A model generated the notes under the pieces. The model was given only the letters and a program-made list of their open reading frames with translations, had not been told where the DNA came from and searched no databases. Of a DNA stretch of 12,113 nucleotides, positions 9,985-12,113 are shown one piece after another; position 1 is the stretch's first letter, and each line of letters opens with the position of its first letter. The position numbers and the translations under genes are program-made. The DNA is from Deltaproteobacteria bacterium (GTDB lineage: Bacteria; JAUYMQ01): contig JAUYMQ010000080.1 of the NCBI GenBank assembly GCA_030698575.1, forward strand, positions 1 through 12,113, read 5' to 3'.

Positions 9985-10341
9985 GTGGGCCTGGCGATGG
10001 CGCTGGCGGTGACGCAGGCGGGGGGGAAGGGGGGGCTCATTCTCTGGCCGCTGTTCGGGACGACGAATCAGCTTCTCGCGGGGGTGACCCTTCTCGTGGT
10101 CACCATCTGGCTACGCAGGTCGGGGCGCCCCTACCTCTATACCCTCGTCCCGATGCTTCTGGTCACGGCCGCCACGGTATCCGCCATGGTGGGAGAAGTA
10201 CGTAGCTATTTCGCTACGGACAACTGGCTGCTCGGGCTCATGGGAACGCTTATTCTGGCCTGCGATATCTGGGTCATTGTCGAAGGGACCCGGGTGCTTC
10301 TGGGCCTCCCCGCGTTGGCCCCCCTGGAAACGCGGGGTTAG
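9985..10341 (+). CDS. cstA: CstA-like transporter, C-terminal part (frameshifted remainder)
   Basis: This frame encodes the missing C-terminal part of the CstA-like protein, including the strongly conserved GGKGGLILWPLFGTTNQLLA motif (residues about 13-32 from the GTG), then helices around LLVVTIWLRR, LYTLVPMLLVTAATVSAMV and WLLGLMGTLILACDIWVIVEG. It is in the -1 frame relative to the upstream part. The nominal GTG at 9985 has no ribosome site, so this is not an independent gene. Joining the two after a one-base loss (or two-base gain) near 9970-9980 would give a protein of about 558 residues, normal for shorter members of the family. Two G7 runs at 10020-10035 lie within this part but keep the frame. 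Confidence 0.85.
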   Translation: MGLAMALAVTQAGGKGGLILWPLFGTTNQLLAGVTLLVVTIWLRRSGRPYLYTLVPMLLVTAATVSAMVGEVRSYFATDNWLLGLMGTLILACDIWVIVEGTRVLLGLPALAPLETRG

Positions 10342-10350
10342 AAGTTCCGG

Positions 10351-10462
10351 GCGGAGTATGCTAGGGAGACACCGGAGATTGACGGCCCTTCAGGGTCCGG
10401 AAAAGGATTAAAACAAACCGAAATATATTGTTTACAAGGTTTTGTGTCTCCGCCTATACTCC
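10351..10462. repeat. Inverted repeat spanning the promoter region before the TIGR04073 gene
   Basis: The left arm 10351-10372 and right arm 10444-10462 are inverted copies. Both read GGAGTAT ... GGAGACAC on their respective strands, with a middle of slightly different length. The right arm contains the -10 hexamer TATACT. Between the arms lies an AT-rich stretch with a smaller inverted pair, AAACAA (10412-10417) and TTGTTT (10428-10433). The arrangement could be an operator pair, a cruciform, or the remains of a small mobile element. Confidence 0.55.
10431..10460 (+). promoter_or_regulatory. Sigma-70-type promoter for the TIGR04073 gene leader
   Basis: TTTACA (10431-10436) and TATACT (10455-10460) are separated by 18 bp; both hexamers are close to consensus and stand out in GC-rich surroundings. 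The expected transcription start is near 10467, leaving an untranslated leader of about 208 nt before the ATG at 10675. Confidence 0.65.
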
Positions 10463-10466
10463 CCGG

Positions 10467-10674
10467 CCGGGATAGATGGGGGTTGAGGCGCCGGCCCGAG
10501 GCCTTCGCCATGCGGAAGCGCGGGCACTCCCCCGATTAAGGAAGGGTAGAGCGCCCACCCGATAGGGCCGGAGAGGTTCAGTGAGGGTTTAGGAGCGCCG
10601 TGGGCGCTTCGCAAACGCCCCTTTTGGGAAGTGCCACAGGGGCGCTCCCCCGAGGGCTGAGTTCGGAGGTTTCC
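10467..10674 (+). promoter_or_regulatory. Long structured 5' leader with competing helices
   Basis: The leader has perfect complementary segments that exclude one another. AGCGCCCAC (10550-10558) can pair with GTGGGCGCT (10600-10608). Alternatively GGAGCGCC (10592-10599) pairs with GGCGCTCC (10641-10648) while GGGCG (10602-10606) pairs with CGCCC (10616-10620). CGCCCC (10616-10621) can also pair with GGGGCG (10639-10644). An upstream hairpin around 10479-10533 is closed by GGGGG and CCCCC. The ribosome site GGAGG (10665-10669) could pair weakly with CTCC (10645-10648), which the second fold would occupy. This is what a riboswitch or other cis-regulator could look like, but it matches no class I recognise. 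Confidence 0.4.
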
Positions 10675-11055
10675 ATGTCATCTTCCTGGCTGACTCGCGC
10701 CCTGCTCGTCGTCGGAATGGCCGCAACGCTGCTGATCGCTACGGGCGAACGTGCCTATGCGATGGACACCTATGTTATCCCGGAGGACAAGGATCTGTCC
10801 GTCAAGGTGGCCACGAAGCTCTCCCGCGGCATCATCAACGTGGGCACCAGCGTCCTCGAGATCCCGAAGAAGGCCTACATCGAAAGCAGCCGCTCCGATC
10901 AGTGGATCGAGACCCTGGGCCGGCTTAGCGCGGGCGTGCTCATCGGCGCGGGCCGCACAGTGATCAGGGCCGGTGCGGGCGCGTTCGACATCATCACCTT
11001 CCCGTTCGATATCAACGACTACGAGCCGATCCTGGAACCGGAATACGTATTCTGA
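10675..11055 (+). CDS. TIGR04073-family (exosortase system-associated) secreted protein
   Basis: A 126-residue protein with an N-terminal signal peptide (hydrophobic run ALLVVGMAATLLIATG, likely cleavage after AYA at about residue 29). The mature part contains KLSRGIINVGTSVLEIPKKAY, then AGVLIGAGRTVIRAGAGAFDIITFPF (positions about 85-109) and the characteristic ending YEPILEPEYVF. This pattern matches TIGR04073, a family found in genomes with exosortase/PEP-CTERM surface-protein systems. Its biochemical role is unknown, and no exosortase gene is in this window. The ATG at 10675 has a clear GGAGG ribosome site 5 bp upstream; a longer open frame from 10600 lies within the structured leader and would hide the signal peptide. 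It appears monocistronic. The family call is from memory of the conserved motifs. Confidence 0.85.
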   Translation: MSSSWLTRALLVVGMAATLLIATGERAYAMDTYVIPEDKDLSVKVATKLSRGIINVGTSVLEIPKKAYIESSRSDQWIETLGRLSAGVLIGAGRTVIRAGAGAFDIITFPFDINDYEPILEPEYVF

Positions 11056-11064
11056 GAGGTTTGC

Positions 11065-11086
11065 GGCGGACCCGGCCCCGTCCGCC
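11065..11086 (+). terminator. Stem-loop just after the TIGR04073 gene
   Basis: GGCGGAC (11065-11071) and GTCCGCC (11080-11086) form a perfect 7-bp GC-rich stem with an 8-base loop, 9 bp after the stop codon. No T-run follows, so it is either a weak terminator, a Rho-dependent 3' stabiliser, or simply a hairpin. Confidence 0.35.
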
Positions 11087-11095
11087 TTCAAGCCC

Positions 11096-11290
11096 GCCGG
11101 TCTCCGCAGCGAATTCGGAAAGGGCCTAGGGGGTTTCGAGGGGGCGCCCAGGCTGCACCGGGGGTGCCTGCCGTTCGGCTTTGGCCCTGTCCGATCGGGG
11201 ACTTGCATGTTCCCGGAGGGCTGACGATAGTCACGCCTCGGGTAACACTGCTCGGAACGCGGCGATCCGAGCACCGGTAGCTCTAAGTGA
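11096..11290. other. Noncoding stretch with several hairpins
   Basis: No credible protein gene is seen in this part of the 489-bp gap. Complementary pairs are AGGGCC (11121-11126) with GGCCCT (11183-11188), enclosing GCACC (11155-11159) with GGTGC (11163-11167); CGGGGAC (11196-11202) with GTTCCCG (11209-11215, one G-U pair); and GCTCGG (11250-11255) with CCGAGC (11267-11272). This is more ordered than ordinary spacer, and could belong to a noncoding transcript continuing to the terminator at 11450. No clear promoter is visible. Confidence 0.35.
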
Positions 11291-11300
11291 CTGAAATAGG

Positions 11301-11450
11301 GCTTATTTTTCTTGGAAACCCAGATTCGAGACGGAGTGAGGGCCGACGCCCTAAAAAGTGTAAGGGACTTCTCTCGAAGCTGGCCGGAATGGGAAGGAAT
11401 AGCGAGAAAAGTCTGCTTTGGGACTGGAAAGCCCCGCAATGTGGGGTTTT
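11301..11450 (+). ncRNA. Candidate small RNA, GGA-rich, ending in an intrinsic terminator
   Basis: The segment shows a domain closed by TTCGAGA (11325-11331) and TCTCGAA (11372-11378). This encloses hairpin AGGGC (11339-11343) / GCCCT (11348-11352). A further small hairpin is AGTC (11410-11413) / GACT (11422-11425), and the terminator closes the segment. Eight GGA triplets fall between 11314 and 11428, which recalls CsrA/RsmA-binding RNAs, although most are not in hairpin loops. The 5' end is unknown and no strong promoter is evident, so the alternative is the long 3' untranslated tail of the upstream gene. Confidence 0.3.
11428..11450 (+). terminator. Intrinsic terminator (possibly bidirectional)
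   Basis: The stem AAAGCCCCGC (11428-11437) pairs with GTGGGGTTTT (11441-11450) around a 3-base loop, with two G-U pairs and a terminal T-run. The A-run on the other side means it could also act on the minus strand. It separates upstream transcription from the sigma-54 promoter 29 bp further on. Confidence 0.75.
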
Positions 11451-11478
11451 CATCTCTTGCGGACCCGGCACCCGGCAA

Positions 11479-11495
11479 TTGGCACCGAGCTTGCA
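11479..11495 (+). promoter_or_regulatory. Sigma-54 (RpoN) promoter for the flp pilin genes
   Basis: TTGGCACCGAGCTTGCA has the invariant GG (11481-11482) and GC (11493-11494) exactly 12 bp apart and is almost identical to the -24/-12 consensus. The start of transcription would be near 11505, about 40 nt before the first pilin ATG. An enhancer-binding protein site should lie upstream; none can be named. Confidence 0.85.
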
Positions 11496-11544
11496 GTGAT
11501 CCCACAGTACCGCAGGCGAAACGTATCCTGTGAGGAGGGTCACT

Positions 11545-11724
11545 ATGAACGGCGATAGGCGCGTCTCGCGCTGGAAGCGCGAAGACGGGGTCACCAGTAT
11601 GGAGTACGGTCTCATAGGCCTGCTCATTGCGATCGTTATCATCGTGGCTTTAACCAATATCGGGGTCAGCCTCGACGGCTTCTTCAATGCCGTGCAGCAA
11701 GGTTTCGCGTCAGCGGGCAACTGA
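11545..11724 (+). CDS. Flp/Fap-type (type IVb) pilin
   Basis: A 59-residue prepilin of the Flp family, the major subunit type of tad-system adhesive pili. The leader (1-15) is short and positively charged, ending in REDG. The predicted prepilin peptidase cut is G15/V16, giving mature VTSMEYGLIGLLIAIVIIV (16-34), with the conserved glutamate and tyrosine at mature positions 5 and 6 and a single hydrophobic helix. The mature pilin would be 44 residues. An in-frame GTG at 11530 is ignored because the GAGGAGGG ribosome site lies between it and the ATG at 11545. It is transcribed from the sigma-54 promoter and followed by a second pilin gene. No tad assembly genes or peptidase are visible in the window; they may follow to the right. 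Confidence 0.92.
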   Translation: MNGDRRVSRWKREDGVTSMEYGLIGLLIAIVIIVALTNIGVSLDGFFNAVQQGFASAGN

Positions 11725-11855
11725 GTCATGCTCGGTTGATTCACGTGGGTGAAGGCCCGAAATCCCCGGGCGGCCGTGTGGCCGGTCCAGGTGTCGAGGG
11801 TCCCAAGCGCGGCCATCCCCCCCGGGTACGCCGCAGAGAAGCAGAAAGGAGCATC

Positions 11856-12029
11856 ATGGAACTGGTAAAGCGCTTTATCCGAGAGGACGACGGTGTCACG
11901 GCGATCGAGTACGCGCTGAGTGCGGCTCTCATCGCGGTGGCGATCATCACGAGTCGGGAACTCCTCGGTGGCACGATCTCCGATACGTTCGAGGAGATCG
12001 AGGACGCCATCAGCAACGCCGGAAACTAA
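11856..12029 (+). CDS. Flp/Fap-type (type IVb) pilin, second copy
   Basis: A 57-residue Flp prepilin. Its leader ends in EDDG, and the predicted cut G13/V14 leaves VTAIEYALSAALIAVAIITS with E and Y at mature positions 5 and 6. The mature protein is also 44 residues and ends in NAGN, close to the SAGN of the first pilin, but the middle and the acidic C-terminal half (FEEIEDAI) differ clearly, so they are diverged paralogues. The ATG at 11856 has an AAAGGAG ribosome site; a longer frame from 11736 is unsupported. The 131-bp gap between the pilins has no second sigma-54 site, so cotranscription is likely, perhaps with different pilus roles (major versus minor). Confidence 0.92.
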   Translation: MELVKRFIREDDGVTAIEYALSAALIAVAIITSRELLGGTISDTFEEIEDAISNAGN

Positions 12030-12047
12030 TCACGTTTCCGCGCGTGG

Positions 12048-12082
12048 CCCACTGCCTCCTCAGAACTGGATCAGGCAATGGG
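12048..12082 (+). terminator. Stem-loop after the second pilin gene
   Basis: CCCACTGCCT (12048-12057) and AGGCAATGGG (12073-12082) form a 10-bp stem with one C-A mismatch and a 15-base loop, 19 bp beyond the stop. No T-run follows, so it could be a weak terminator or a processing or stability hairpin between pilin and downstream genes. Confidence 0.35.
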
Positions 12083-12113
12083 TAGTTCCGGGTTTCACTG
12101 CGCACTGCTCGGA

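Noticed and set aside
10590-10670. Possible known riboswitch (cobalamin, glycine, fluoride or c-di-GMP)
   Set aside because: Short look-alikes such as GGGAAGTGCCAC and GGGCTGAG occur, but the conserved cores of these classes are not present in order.
10600-10674. 25-residue N-terminal extension of the TIGR04073 protein
   Set aside because: The ATG at 10675 has a good ribosome site and immediately starts a signal peptide; the extension lies in the structured leader.
11056-11450. Possible RNase P RNA, tmRNA, SRP RNA or 6S RNA
   Set aside because: I looked for the conserved core sequences of the first three and found none; 6S RNA could not be excluded by sequence motif alone, but nothing suggested it.
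11283-11816. Minus-strand 177-codon open frame across the sigma-54 promoter and the first pilin
   Set aside because: It would cover the terminator, a near-consensus promoter and a clear Flp pilin gene, and has no recognisable domain.

Overview
This is a GC-rich stretch of what looks like a Gram-negative bacterial chromosome, interrupted by one insertion sequence. Deltaproteobacteria, Nitrospirota or Methylomirabilota (NC10) are plausible hosts. That guess rests on the GC content, a near-consensus sigma-54 promoter, Flp-type pilins, a TIGR04073-family protein (a family associated with exosortase systems) and a dispersed palindromic repeat of a type I recall from such genomes. No rRNA or other phylogenetic marker is present to settle it.

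Left part (1-2342): the 3' portion of a UbiB/AarF/ABC1-family kinase-like gene, cut by the window edge. It is followed by a 309-bp gap holding a 37-bp repeat and a large imperfect palindrome of about 225 bp, then a solitary BtuF-like helical-backbone metal receptor. Next (2490-5505) comes a compact co-directional yebC-ruvC-ruvA-ruvB block: a translation/transcription factor plus the Holliday-junction resolvase and branch-migration motor.

An apparently complete IS1182-family element (5520-7032, one intact DDE transposase on the minus strand) sits 10 bp beyond the ruvB stop, flanked by CTAG on both sides. To its right are a second, inverted copy of the 37-bp repeat, a small stand-alone Rieske [2Fe-2S] protein, plsX (phosphate acyltransferase, minus strand), and a divergent cstA-like peptide/pyruvate transporter gene. 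The cstA gene is split by a frameshift near 9970-9985.

The right part (10342-12113) is rich in noncoding structure. An inverted repeat overlaps a good sigma-70-type promoter. A leader of about 200 nt with competing helices leads to a secreted TIGR04073-family protein. A 489-bp gap follows, carrying several hairpins, a GGA-rich segment ending in a good intrinsic terminator, and a sigma-54 promoter. That promoter drives two small Flp/Fap (type IVb) pilin genes. The association of a TIGR04073 protein, structured leaders and sigma-54-controlled pilins suggests a cell-surface region. I see no clearly novel protein system; the most interesting material is the noncoding structure around 1271-1494, 10351-10674 and 11056-11495.
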